Shown here: in pieces, positions 1-6,187 of the stretch
How the letters are laid out: every line of letters starts with the position of its first letter
Position numbering within the stretch: the stretch's first letter is position 1
Assembly (NCBI GenBank): GCA_023425615.1
Contig: JAFACJ010000503.1
Coordinates: 1 to 9,881 of the forward strand
DNA: 9,881 nucleotides
Source of the DNA: Actinomycetes bacterium
GTDB taxonomy: Bacteria; Actinomycetota; Actinomycetes; Streptosporangiales; Streptosporangiaceae
Direction of reading: 5' to 3'
The notes under the pieces: model-generated
Told to the model about the DNA's origin: nothing
Database searches by the model: none
Seen by the model: the letters and a program-made list of their open reading frames with translations, nothing else
Position numbers and translations under genes: made by a program

Positions 1-273
1 GTCCTGGACCGGCTGGCCGTCATCACCGGGGGAGTGCGCCGCAACACCGGCACGGTCTCGCAGATCCTCACCGCCGCGGGACCCAAGCTGGAGCACATCT
101 TCGCCGCGGTCGACGACGGGCGCTTCATCAACGTCGCGGTCCCCTGCATCACGCTGGTGGCACCGCCCTGCCCCTACCCGGTCAAGCTGCCGGGACCGTC
201 CGCGCACCGCACCGGCCGGATCGACTCCGACCCGTCGTTCCAGCGGCTGATCCTCGGAGGTGAACAGCCGTGA
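1..273 (+). CDS. MceB-like MCE subunit, C-terminal 90 residues (5' truncated)
   Basis: The reading frame is open from base 1 to the TGA at 271-273, so this is the tail of a gene that starts outside the window. The visible part has no MCE domain. It shows the end of the helical needle region, followed by a C-terminal segment with the pattern G-x-F-x-N-x4-C and two cysteines (fragment residues 49 and 57) in a proline-rich stretch. Mycobacterial MceB proteins end with a comparable Gly/Phe/Asn/Cys segment, which together with its place directly before an MceC-like gene suggests MceB. Its stop overlaps the next start by 4 bp (GTGA), so it belongs to the same operon. The assignment rests mainly on gene order; another Mce subunit is possible because the diagnostic N-terminus is missing. 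Confidence 0.75.
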   Translation, partial: VLDRLAVITGGVRRNTGTVSQILTAAGPKLEHIFAAVDDGRFINVAVPCITLVAPPCPYPVKLPGPSAHRTGRIDSDPSFQRLILGGEQP

Positions 274-1292
274 AGTCCTTCCGCGACCGCAACCCCATCA
301 CCGTGGGCCTGGTGTCGGCGGCAGCGCTCGTCCTGCTCGTCGGCGGCGTCTACCTGATCGGGACGACGGGCGTGCTCAAGGACCGGTACACGGTGAGCGG
401 CGTCTTCACCGGCACCGGCAATCTCCGCTCCGGCGACGAGGTACGGGTCGCGGGCGTCCGGGTCGGCGAGGTGACGGCGGTGGAGCCGGACTTCCGGCGG
501 GGGAGGGTCGTCATCACCTGGAAGGTCGACAGCGGCGTCGAACTCGGACCCGGCACCCGTGCCGAGATCCGGACGGCCAACGTCCTCGGCGGCAGGTACC
601 TGCGGCTCACGGGCCCGGTCGTGCGGCCCTACCTGCACACCCTGCCCGAGGCCGAGCGCCGCATCCCCGAGGAGCGCACCCGCACCCCCGCCACGGTCAA
701 CAGCGTCGTCGCCGACTCCACCCGCGCGGTCAACAAGCTGGACACCGCCGCGCTGAACGCGGTAGTCGGGAAGCTGACCGGGGTCAGCGAGGAGACCAAG
801 GGCAGGCTGCGCCGCTCCCTGCGCAACCTCACCGACCTCTCCGAGACCATCGGCGAGAACAGCGAGAACATCGACAAGCTCCTGACCGGCGGCGACAGGC
901 TGATGGCCGTGGCGCACACCCGTGACGGACAGCTGTCCAAGCTGCTCGCCAACGTCAGGCTGATGCTGGAGGAGATGCGCAGGCGCCGCGACGAGCTGGC
1001 GGGATTCCTCGGGGACAGCAGCACGGTCGTCCGCGAGCTCACCCGGCTCATCGACGCGCACCAGGCCCAGCTGACCGGCGTCATCTCCGACCTGCGCGGC
1101 ACCCTGGCCACACTGCGCCCCCAACTCGGCGAACTCGGGACGGTCCTGGCCTGGGCGGGCCCCACGCTCGCCGGGCTGTCGAGCGTCGGCGGCTACGGCT
1201 CCTGGGTGGAGGTGGCGGCGACCGGTCTCGGCCCGCTCAGCCCCGCCGACCTCGGCGCCCTGGCCGCCGCACTGAAGGAGGGAGGGCGATGA
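270..1292 (+). CDS. MceC-like MCE family protein
   Basis: This 340-residue subunit is a likely component of an Mce lipid importer. Its GTG start overlaps the upstream stop (GTGA), with GGAGG at 256-260 as ribosome binding site. A short basic N-terminus (MKSFRDRNP) precedes a single membrane segment at about residues 10-32. The MCE domain spans about residues 40-116 (YTVSGVF... to ...LGGRYLRLTG). A long helical region, about residues 140-290, is rich in leucine, charged residues and heptad-like spacing, and should form the needle. The C-terminus contains YGSW. Unlike the next two subunits it has no lipobox, and unlike the flanking B, D and F subunits it has no cysteine at all. The MceC label comes from domain wording and order (B-C-D-E-F); membership of the MCE family is much more secure than the letter. 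Confidence 0.9.
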   Translation: MKSFRDRNPITVGLVSAAALVLLVGGVYLIGTTGVLKDRYTVSGVFTGTGNLRSGDEVRVAGVRVGEVTAVEPDFRRGRVVITWKVDSGVELGPGTRAEIRTANVLGGRYLRLTGPVVRPYLHTLPEAERRIPEERTRTPATVNSVVADSTRAVNKLDTAALNAVVGKLTGVSEETKGRLRRSLRNLTDLSETIGENSENIDKLLTGGDRLMAVAHTRDGQLSKLLANVRLMLEEMRRRRDELAGFLGDSSTVVRELTRLIDAHQAQLTGVISDLRGTLATLRPQLGELGTVLAWAGPTLAGLSSVGGYGSWVEVAATGLGPLSPADLGALAAALKEGGR

Positions 1293-2332
1293 GGCTGATC
1301 GCCGCGGTGACCGCCTTGGTGATGACGTCCGCGCTCGGCGGCTGCGGGGTGCTTCCCGAGCCGGGCGGCGCCACCTACCGGATGAGCGCCTACTTCAGCA
1401 AGGCGCCGTCGCTCTACCGCGAGTCGAAGGTCAAGGTCCTGGGGGCGGACGCCGGCACCGTCACCGGCATCGTGATCGAGGGCTCGCGGGTGCGGGTGGA
1501 CTTCACCCTCGACCGCGACGTCCCCGTGCCCGCCGACGTGCGGGCCTCCATCGAGGCCGCGGAGACCCTCGGCGACCGCAGCGTCGTGCTGACCCCCGCC
1601 TGGGAGCCGGGCATGCCCAAGGCAGCCCCCGGCACCGTCATCCCCCAGGAGCGCACGACCCTGCCCGTCGAGGTCGACGAGGCGCTGGAGGCGTTCACCA
1701 AGCTGGAGTCGGCCGTCGACCCGGAGAAGCTCGGCGGCCTGCTCCACGAGGGCGCACGGGCACTGGACGGCAACGGCCAGGACCTCAACGACGCGATCGG
1801 CCTCACCGGGGACCTCGTCCATGACCTCGCCGGCCAGGACGAGAAACTCGTCAAGATCGCCGACGGGCTGCGCAAGCTGTCGGCGGACCTCAACGGCCAG
1901 GACCTCGGCGCGATGCTCGACGCGTTCTCCTCCGCCAGCGGCACCCTCGCCCAGGAGCGCGAGCAACTGCGCGCCTTCCTGGCGGGCCTCGCCGACACCA
2001 TCCGCAAGAGCGGCGTGCTCATCACCGCCTACCGGGAGACACTTCCGGCCACGGCTGCCGACCTGTCGAACATCGTGATGACGCTCAAGGCGGGCAGCGA
2101 CTCGATCAACCAGGTCATCACGTCGCTCTCCCAGTTCGCCGACGTCGTCGTCAACGCCTGGGACCGCGAGAACCATGTGGCGGTCATCAGGGTCCAGCTC
2201 TCCGCGACCGTCCGGGCCTGGCTGCAACCGGTCTTCGACGCCATGGGCTGGGGCCGTGTGCCCTGCCCGCAGGGCAATGCCGAACTCGCCGACTGCCCGA
2301 CGCCCTCCGAGAAGAAAAAGAAGACGTCATGA
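1289..2332 (+). CDS. MceD-like MCE family lipoprotein
   Basis: This is a 347-residue MCE subunit. Its ATG overlaps the previous stop (ATGA) and follows a strong AAGGAGG at 1275-1281. The N-terminus is a lipoprotein signal peptide with lipobox LGGC, so Cys19 would be diacylated and anchor the protein outside the cytoplasmic membrane. The MCE domain is at about residues 29-104, with the D-type wording AYFSKAPSLYRESKVKVLG. From about 120 to 310 it is predicted helical, including two copies of the NGQDL motif 40 residues apart. Two further cysteines (326 and 336) lie near the end, followed by a lysine-rich tail (EKKKKTS). In Mycobacterium tuberculosis the lipid-modified member is normally MceE, so lipidation here is in addition to the following gene. 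The role should be structural, as part of the hetero-hexameric lipid channel. Confidence 0.88.
   Translation: MRLIAAVTALVMTSALGGCGVLPEPGGATYRMSAYFSKAPSLYRESKVKVLGADAGTVTGIVIEGSRVRVDFTLDRDVPVPADVRASIEAAETLGDRSVVLTPAWEPGMPKAAPGTVIPQERTTLPVEVDEALEAFTKLESAVDPEKLGGLLHEGARALDGNGQDLNDAIGLTGDLVHDLAGQDEKLVKIADGLRKLSADLNGQDLGAMLDAFSSASGTLAQEREQLRAFLAGLADTIRKSGVLITAYRETLPATAADLSNIVMTLKAGSDSINQVITSLSQFADVVVNAWDRENHVAVIRVQLSATVRAWLQPVFDAMGWGRVPCPQGNAELADCPTPSEKKKKTS
1771..1906 (+). repeat. 16-bp direct repeat 120 bp apart within mceD
   Basis: CAACGGCCAGGACCTC occurs at 1771-1786 and again at 1891-1906, exactly 40 codons apart, and both copies encode NGQDL. The intervening and following residues also align loosely (LAGQDEKL with LAQEREQL), suggesting an internal duplication of a 40-residue helical unit in the needle region. 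Confidence 0.6.
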
Positions 2333-3339
2333 CAGGAGTGAAGGCGGTGCTCCGCGCGGCGCTGGCGGCGGCACTGGCGGCCACCGGCGTGGCCGGCTGC
2401 TCGATCCAGACCGCGGGCGGGACCAGCGGGCCGTACGTCGTGTCGGCGGTCTTCGACGACGTGCAGAGCCTGGTCGTCGGGCACAGCGTGCAGATCTCCG
2501 ACGTGCGCGCCGGGACGGTCACCGCGATCGGGCTCGACGGCTACCGGGCGCGGGTCACCATGGCGCTGCGCACCCGGCTGCCGGTCGGTACCTCGGCGAC
2601 CATCGCCAGGACCTCCCTGCTCGGCGAGAACTACGTGCAACTCGACCTCCCCGCGGGCCGCGCCCTGGACAGCGGCCCGTACCTGGGCGACCGCGCCGTG
2701 ATCACGCAGACGTCCGTGGCGCCCGACCTGGAGGGGATCACCCAGAACGTCGGTCCGCTGCTCACCGCCCTCAGCGGCCAGGACGTGTCCACCGTCGTCG
2801 ACACCTCCGTCGTGGCGATCGGCGGGCAGGGAAGACGGCTGAATCATCTGATCAAGCAGATCTCCGAGGTCAGCGACAGCTACGCGGCGGCCAGCACCGA
2901 CCTGGGCCGCGCCCTCGACTCCCTGGCCGACCTCGGGCGGACGCTGCGCGGCGGCAGCGCCGAGCTCGGGGCGCTGCCCGAGAACGTGTCGCTGGCCACC
3001 CGGCGGCTCCAGAACGACCGCAAGGAGCTCAAGAAAGGCGTACAGGAACTGCTGCGGCTCAGCGAGTCCTTCAACGCCAAGATCCAGTACCGGCACGGGG
3101 CACGGCTGAAGGTCCTGCTGGAGCGCGCCGACAGGATGCTGGCCGCCGCCGTCCGCGGCAGGGACCAGCTGAAGAGGCTCGCGACCACCGTCCTGAACTT
3201 CCTGAAGGCGCCGTCGGTCTCCCTCGACGGGCAGGGGCTGCTGATGGTGTGGCTGAAGGGCTTCCTGCCGCCGGGAGGCAACGGAACCGCCCGGGAACGC
3301 GGGCTGGACCTGGCCGGGCTGGCGGGACCGCGCCGATGA
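2329..3339 (+). CDS. MceE-like MCE family lipoprotein (LprN type)
   Basis: This 336-residue subunit has a lipoprotein signal peptide ending in VAGC (Cys24, its only cysteine). The MCE domain is at about residues 36-108 and carries the E-type wording: a segment similar to VQISDVRAGTV, then ARTSLLGENYVQL. A helical needle region follows at about residues 125-300, including GGQGRRLNHLI, a motif also seen in MceD. The ATG shares an ATGA with the mceD stop. No good ribosome binding site precedes it, only an A-rich run (2311-2323), so it probably depends on coupled translation. A GTG three codons further in is an alternative start with no better signal. In mycobacteria MceE is the acylated subunit of the Mce hexamer, and this assignment is the best supported of the letters. 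Confidence 0.9.
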   Translation: MTGVKAVLRAALAAALAATGVAGCSIQTAGGTSGPYVVSAVFDDVQSLVVGHSVQISDVRAGTVTAIGLDGYRARVTMALRTRLPVGTSATIARTSLLGENYVQLDLPAGRALDSGPYLGDRAVITQTSVAPDLEGITQNVGPLLTALSGQDVSTVVDTSVVAIGGQGRRLNHLIKQISEVSDSYAAASTDLGRALDSLADLGRTLRGGSAELGALPENVSLATRRLQNDRKELKKGVQELLRLSESFNAKIQYRHGARLKVLLERADRMLAAAVRGRDQLKRLATTVLNFLKAPSVSLDGQGLLMVWLKGFLPPGGNGTARERGLDLAGLAGPRR

Positions 3340-4616
3340 GACCCCGCATCCTGATCAACGTCGCCTTCTTCGCCCTGCTCGGCTGCGTCCTCTCCGTCTG
3401 GGCGGCGACCTCCCTGCTGCACGTCGACGTGGTCGAACGGCCCTTCCCCGTCACCGCCGAGTTCGCCTCGTCACCCGGCCTGTATCCCGATCTCCAGGTC
3501 ACCTATCTGGGCGTCCCGGTCGGCAGGGTCGAGTCGGTGGCGCTGCGGCCCGGCAAGGTCGCCGTCCGGATGGAACTCGACCACGGTGTGAAGGTCCCCG
3601 CCGGAGCCGGCGCCCGGGTACTGCGCAAATCGGCCATCGGCGAGCCCTACATCGAGCTGACCGCCCCCGCGGCCCCCGCCGACGGCGTCCTCAAGGCCGG
3701 CGACACGGTGCCGCTGTCGCGCACCAGCGGCACCGTGGACTACCAGGAGCTGTTCGAAGGGCTCGGCGACACCCTGAAGGCGGTCGATCCCGACGACACC
3801 AGAACCCTGGTCCACGAACTGGCAGTCGGCGTGAACGGGCGCGGTGAGACCATCCGCGACCTCATCGGCGACGCCGACCAGCTCACCGCCACGCTCGCGG
3901 CGAACTCGGGGCTGCTGGACCAGCTCGCCACCGAGCTCACCGACGTGACGGGCACGCTCGCCGCCCACCGGACCAGGCTCGCCGACACGGCGGGGAACCT
4001 CGCCGACGTCACCGCCGAGGTCAGGGCGGCCAGCGGGGACCTGGTGACCGTGCTCCAGCAGGGTCCCGGATTCCTCGACCAGGTCGAGTCCCTCCTGCAG
4101 ACCTCGCGGCCCGGCCTCGACTGCCTGCTCACCGCGGGCGCCACACCCGGCCCGTCCATCTTCAACGAGCGGACCGCGGCCACCCTGCGCCACGTCCTCA
4201 CCATGCTGCCGACCTTCCAGGCGCTGGTCGAGGACATCGCGGTGGTCACCCCGCAGGCCACCTATCTGAGGGCGACCGCGCTGGTCTCCCTCGCGGGCCC
4301 CAAGGCCGCCGCCGACTACCCCGATCCGCTCCCGAAGCCGGCACGGTCGGCCGCCCCCGTGTGCTCGGCCACTCCGGGCGCCTCCAAGGCCGACAAGAGG
4401 TCCTCCGGCACCCCGCGCGAGCCGGACGCGAACGGCGAGTCCCCCGCGGGAGACGCCACACCCGTCCCCCTCAGGAGGGTCGCCGACGGCAGCGAGACGG
4501 AGTCCTCCGGAGGGATTCTGCCGCTGCTGCCCGTCGGGCTGGCCGCCGCGGTCCTCGCCGTGGTCGCCGCCCGCAGCATCCGTACGTACTGGTCCGGCCG
4601 CAGGTCCGGCCGCTGA
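3336..4616 (+). CDS. MceF-like MCE family protein with C-terminal membrane segment
   Basis: This 426-residue subunit is translated from an ATG overlapping the mceE stop (ATGA). It has an N-terminal membrane segment at about residues 6-27 and an MCE domain at about 37-110 with F-type wording (SPGLYPDLQVTYLGVPVGRV; KSAIGEPYIEL). A helical region at about 140-255 includes LTDVTGTLAAHRTRLADTAG-like heptads. The rest is unusual: a proline/serine/charged linker of low complexity (about 337-392), a second hydrophobic segment (about 394-412) and a basic tail ending in RTYWSGRRSGR. The protein would therefore be anchored at both ends, with the positive tail most likely cytoplasmic. Cysteines 263 and 343 lie in the external part. 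The frame stays open far upstream (to 2175), but that is an overprint of mceD and mceE, and the MCE homology begins at this ATG. Confidence 0.9.
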   Translation: MRPRILINVAFFALLGCVLSVWAATSLLHVDVVERPFPVTAEFASSPGLYPDLQVTYLGVPVGRVESVALRPGKVAVRMELDHGVKVPAGAGARVLRKSAIGEPYIELTAPAAPADGVLKAGDTVPLSRTSGTVDYQELFEGLGDTLKAVDPDDTRTLVHELAVGVNGRGETIRDLIGDADQLTATLAANSGLLDQLATELTDVTGTLAAHRTRLADTAGNLADVTAEVRAASGDLVTVLQQGPGFLDQVESLLQTSRPGLDCLLTAGATPGPSIFNERTAATLRHVLTMLPTFQALVEDIAVVTPQATYLRATALVSLAGPKAAADYPDPLPKPARSAAPVCSATPGASKADKRSSGTPREPDANGESPAGDATPVPLRRVADGSETESSGGILPLLPVGLAAAVLAVVAARSIRTYWSGRRSGR

Positions 4617-4633
4617 AATCCGTGGAGCCACCC

Positions 4634-5305
4634 ATGAGCATCGACACGACCGACGAGATCCTCACCGCGGATCAGGACGCCGACACCGAAGAGGCCCGCG
4701 CCGACGAGGCGGGGAAGAAGGCGGGCGCCTCGCGGAGCGTCACCATCGCGATCCCGATGCCGGGCCGCGCGTCCTTCGGCAGGCTGCTCGCCCTGCTCGT
4801 GCTGGCAGCCGCGCTGGCGGTCGCCGGCCTGCAGTGGCGGCACGCCGCCGACCTGGAGAAGCAGGAGCGCACCCGCGACCAGATCTCCTCCGTCGCGGGA
4901 CGGTTCGGCAGGGCGCTGCTCAGCTATGAGCACGGCGACCTCACCGAGGCCCGGGAACGGGTCCTCGCCCTGGCCACCGCGGACTTCGGCAAGACCTACG
5001 AGGTCGCCTTCACCGGGACGCTCCAGAACACCATCACCGAGCTGAAGGCGGACGCCACCGCCACCGTCCGCGTCGTCTACGTCAGCGGAGGCGCCGACGG
5101 CTCCGCGCGGGCCGTCGTGGTGATGGACTCGCAGGTGAAGAGCACCGCGGGCACCCGGAACGTCACCGGCTCCTATCTGCAGATGGACCTCGTCGAGCAG
5201 AAGGGCCGCTGGAAGGTCAGCGCCGTCAACTCGATCGGCGCGATCAACGAGAGCCTGGCCGCCGACCCCGCGGCCAAGCCCTCACCGCGGCCGTCCGCCC
5301 CCTGA
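4634..5305 (+). CDS. Mce-associated membrane protein (Mam type)
   Basis: This is a 223-residue protein, 17 bp after mceF, with ATG at 4634 preceded by GTGGAG (4622-4627). The N-terminal 45 residues are acidic and probably disordered (DTTDE, DQDADTEEARADE). One membrane segment spans about residues 50-68. The external domain (about 75-210) resembles actinobacterial Mce-associated proteins: QERTRDQI and a helix with LLSYEHGDL, then beta strands containing KADATATVRVVYVSGG and the closing W-K-V-S-A-V-N-S. In mycobacteria such proteins, for example OmamA, stabilise Mce complexes, and the same job is inferred here. The C-terminus is proline/serine rich. The frame is open upstream to 4361, but that part overlaps mceF and lacks any recognisable domain. 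It is the last gene of the operon, ending 3 bp from a convergent stop codon. Confidence 0.88.
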   Translation: MSIDTTDEILTADQDADTEEARADEAGKKAGASRSVTIAIPMPGRASFGRLLALLVLAAALAVAGLQWRHAADLEKQERTRDQISSVAGRFGRALLSYEHGDLTEARERVLALATADFGKTYEVAFTGTLQNTITELKADATATVRVVYVSGGADGSARAVVVMDSQVKSTAGTRNVTGSYLQMDLVEQKGRWKVSAVNSIGAINESLAADPAAKPSPRPSAP

Positions 5306-5332
5306 CCCTCAGGCGCCGCCTCGGCCCGTGAG
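5281..5332. terminator. Candidate bidirectional hairpin at the mce/TetR convergent junction
   Basis: The convergent stops are separated by only CCC and lie in a perfect small hairpin, CCTGA-CCC-TCAGG (5301-5313). Around it, CTCAC (5281-5285) pairs with GTGAG (5328-5332), and GGCCG (5289-5293) pairs with CGGCC (5322-5326), leaving a small internal loop. No T-run follows on either strand. U-less hairpin terminators are common in high-GC actinomycetes, but high GC also makes chance hairpins frequent, so this is a tentative call. Confidence 0.35.
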
Positions 5333-5929
5333 ATCGGGGATCACCTGCTCGATGAGATGCAGCAGGCTGCTCTCCAGGGTCCGGTGCACCTCCTCACGGG
5401 TCAGGCGGCCGCGCTCCAGCCACTCGCGGGACGCCGACTGCGCCATGCCCGCGAACGCGTGCAGCACACCCTGGACCCGCACGTGCTCCTCGGCGAGCGG
5501 GGACAGGCCGATGACCTCGGTGATCCCCGCGACGGCGCGGTCACGTGCGTCCTCCATGAGCCGGTCGAGCCGGGCGTCGCCACGGGGGGCGGCCCGGTCG
5601 AGCGCCGTCAGCCAGGTCTCGCTGTTGAGCTCCAGGAGTTCCAGCCAGCCGCCGACGCCCGCGGAGATCCGGTCGCGCAGGCTCGCTCCGGCGGCGAAGG
5701 ACGGCGCCGTGATCAGCGGGATCCTCAGCATCTCCTCGACCGCGGCGAGGTAGAGGTCGCGCTTCGTGCCGAAGTAGTGGTTGAGCAGGCCGCGGCTGAC
5801 CCCCGCCGCCGCCGCGATCTCACCGGCCGACACGTCCTCGAAGGACCGCTCACGGAACAGTTCGCGCGCGCAGGCGAGGATCTGCTCGCGTCGCTCGTCG
5901 CGGTCCTTGCGAACACGCCGGACTGCCAT
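5309..5929 (-). CDS. TetR/AcrR family transcriptional regulator
   Basis: This 206-residue protein has the normal TetR length. Its N-terminal domain fits the family: basic lead (MAVRRVRKDRDERR), helix 1 ILACARELFRERSFE, then the helix-turn-helix at about residues 33-58 with the recognition segment GVSRGLLNHYFGTKRDLY. The remaining about 145 residues are helical and diverse, so the ligand cannot be read. The ATG at 5929 is preceded on its strand by AGGAGG with a short 3-nt spacer, and no in-frame start is evident just upstream. The inverted repeat at 5947-5965 lies 18 bp from the start codon and suggests autoregulation. Being tail to tail with the mce operon, it may control mce genes or the divergent PucR gene, but the sequence does not prove either. 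Confidence 0.9.
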   Translation of the reverse strand: MAVRRVRKDRDERREQILACARELFRERSFEDVSAGEIAAAAGVSRGLLNHYFGTKRDLYLAAVEEMLRIPLITAPSFAAGASLRDRISAGVGGWLELLELNSETWLTALDRAAPRGDARLDRLMEDARDRAVAGITEVIGLSPLAEEHVRVQGVLHAFAGMAQSASREWLERGRLTREEVHRTLESSLLHLIEQVIPDLTGRGGA

Positions 5930-5946
5930 GCGCCTCCTCGTCTCGT

Positions 5947-5965
5947 TACCGTGCGGAAGACGGTA
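5947..5965. promoter_or_regulatory. Candidate TetR operator: TACCGT-N7-ACGGTA
   Basis: This is a perfect inverted repeat with 6-bp arms and a 7-bp spacer (5947-5952 and 5960-5965). The outer bases 5945 G and 5967 C also pair, after one T/G mismatch. It lies 18 bp upstream of the TetR start codon. A further half-site (ACCGT) begins at 5975. Read on the minus strand, one arm (TACCGT) also fits the loose actinobacterial -10 pattern TANNNT, so bound repressor would block the promoter. Its position and symmetry fit TetR autorepression; no binding data are available. Confidence 0.6.
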
Positions 5966-6018
5966 GCGCCCCGGACCGTCTCCTGCTCACCCCGCACGTC
6001 CGGCCGCGGCTTGGTTCT

Positions 6019-6030
6019 GACAAGGTTGTC
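6019..6030. promoter_or_regulatory. Short palindrome GACAA-GG-TTGTC
   Basis: This perfect 5-bp-arm inverted repeat with a 2-bp spacer lies in the divergent gap, about 90 bp from the TetR start and 158 bp from the PucR-type start. It may be an operator half of a larger site. It does not fit the KstR consensus (AAC-N2-GTT core). Low confidence because short palindromes arise by chance. Confidence 0.3.
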
Positions 6031-6108
6031 GGCTAAGCGATCTCATCATTTTTTGGCGGTAGGTCCAGGATTGAGCTGCCCGGATAGGTTATGGGGGTCG
6101 AATCAGCA

Positions 6109-6126
6109 TAAGCAAGGGATTACTTA
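6109..6126. promoter_or_regulatory. Imperfect palindrome TAAGCAA-GGGA-TTACTTA upstream of the PucR-type gene
   Basis: Seven-base arms (6109-6115 and 6120-6126) match at six of seven positions across a 4-bp spacer. The element overlaps the proposed -35 of the PucR-type gene (6120-6125), a position suited to repression or autoregulation. The AT-rich arms stand out against the high-GC background, which makes chance occurrence less likely than for a GC-rich palindrome. The cognate regulator is not known. Confidence 0.4.
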
Positions 6127-6187
6127 CGACACGGTTGTTGGGTAGCATCCGATACCGCCTCCCCGCATCGCAGAGAGGGACCGCGCA

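Larger units (their letters stand above)
5930..6187. promoter_or_regulatory. Divergent intergenic region between the TetR and PucR genes
   Basis: This 258-bp gap separates two divergently transcribed regulators and must contain both promoters. Its middle (about 6010-6150) is clearly more AT-rich than the rest of the window and includes a run of six or more T at 6049-6054. A weak plus-strand promoter is possible, with TTACTT at 6120-6125 and TAGCAT at 6143-6148 (17-bp spacer). GAGAGGGA at 6173-6180 is a fair ribosome binding site for the GTG at 6188. No convincing coding sequence or RNA gene was seen. Confidence 0.6.

Noticed and set aside
2175..3335. Upstream extension of the MceF frame to 813 residues, as a fusion protein
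   Set aside because: The extra part overlaps mceD and mceE completely, is Arg/Ala/Pro-rich overprint, and the MCE protein begins with a proper membrane segment at the ATG that overlaps the mceE stop.
3375..3386. LLGC in MceF (residues 14-17) as a lipobox
   Set aside because: The hydrophobic stretch continues well past Cys17, so it reads as an uncleaved membrane helix; MceD and MceE have far better lipoboxes.
4500..4616. Sortase signal at the MceF C-terminus
   Set aside because: A hydrophobic segment and basic tail are present, but there is no LPXTG or LAXTG motif before them.
174..4631. Long minus-strand open frames opposite the mce genes (for example 174-1124, 1193-2227, 2029-3096, 3471-4631)
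   Set aside because: They mirror the MCE coding frames in high-GC DNA, have low-complexity Gly/Arg/Val/Asp composition, and no domain is recognisable, whereas the plus-strand genes have clear MCE domains.
4361..4633. Upstream extension of the Mce-associated protein
   Set aside because: It is an overprint of the mceF 3' end; the ATG at 4634 has a ribosome binding site and gives the normal family architecture.
6018..6031. KstR-type operator of cholesterol catabolism
   Set aside because: The palindrome has core GACAA-GG-TTGTC and lacks the AAC-N2-GTT arrangement of KstR sites.
6049..6054. T-run as an intrinsic terminator
   Set aside because: No stable hairpin precedes it on the plus strand, and no gene ends nearby to be terminated.
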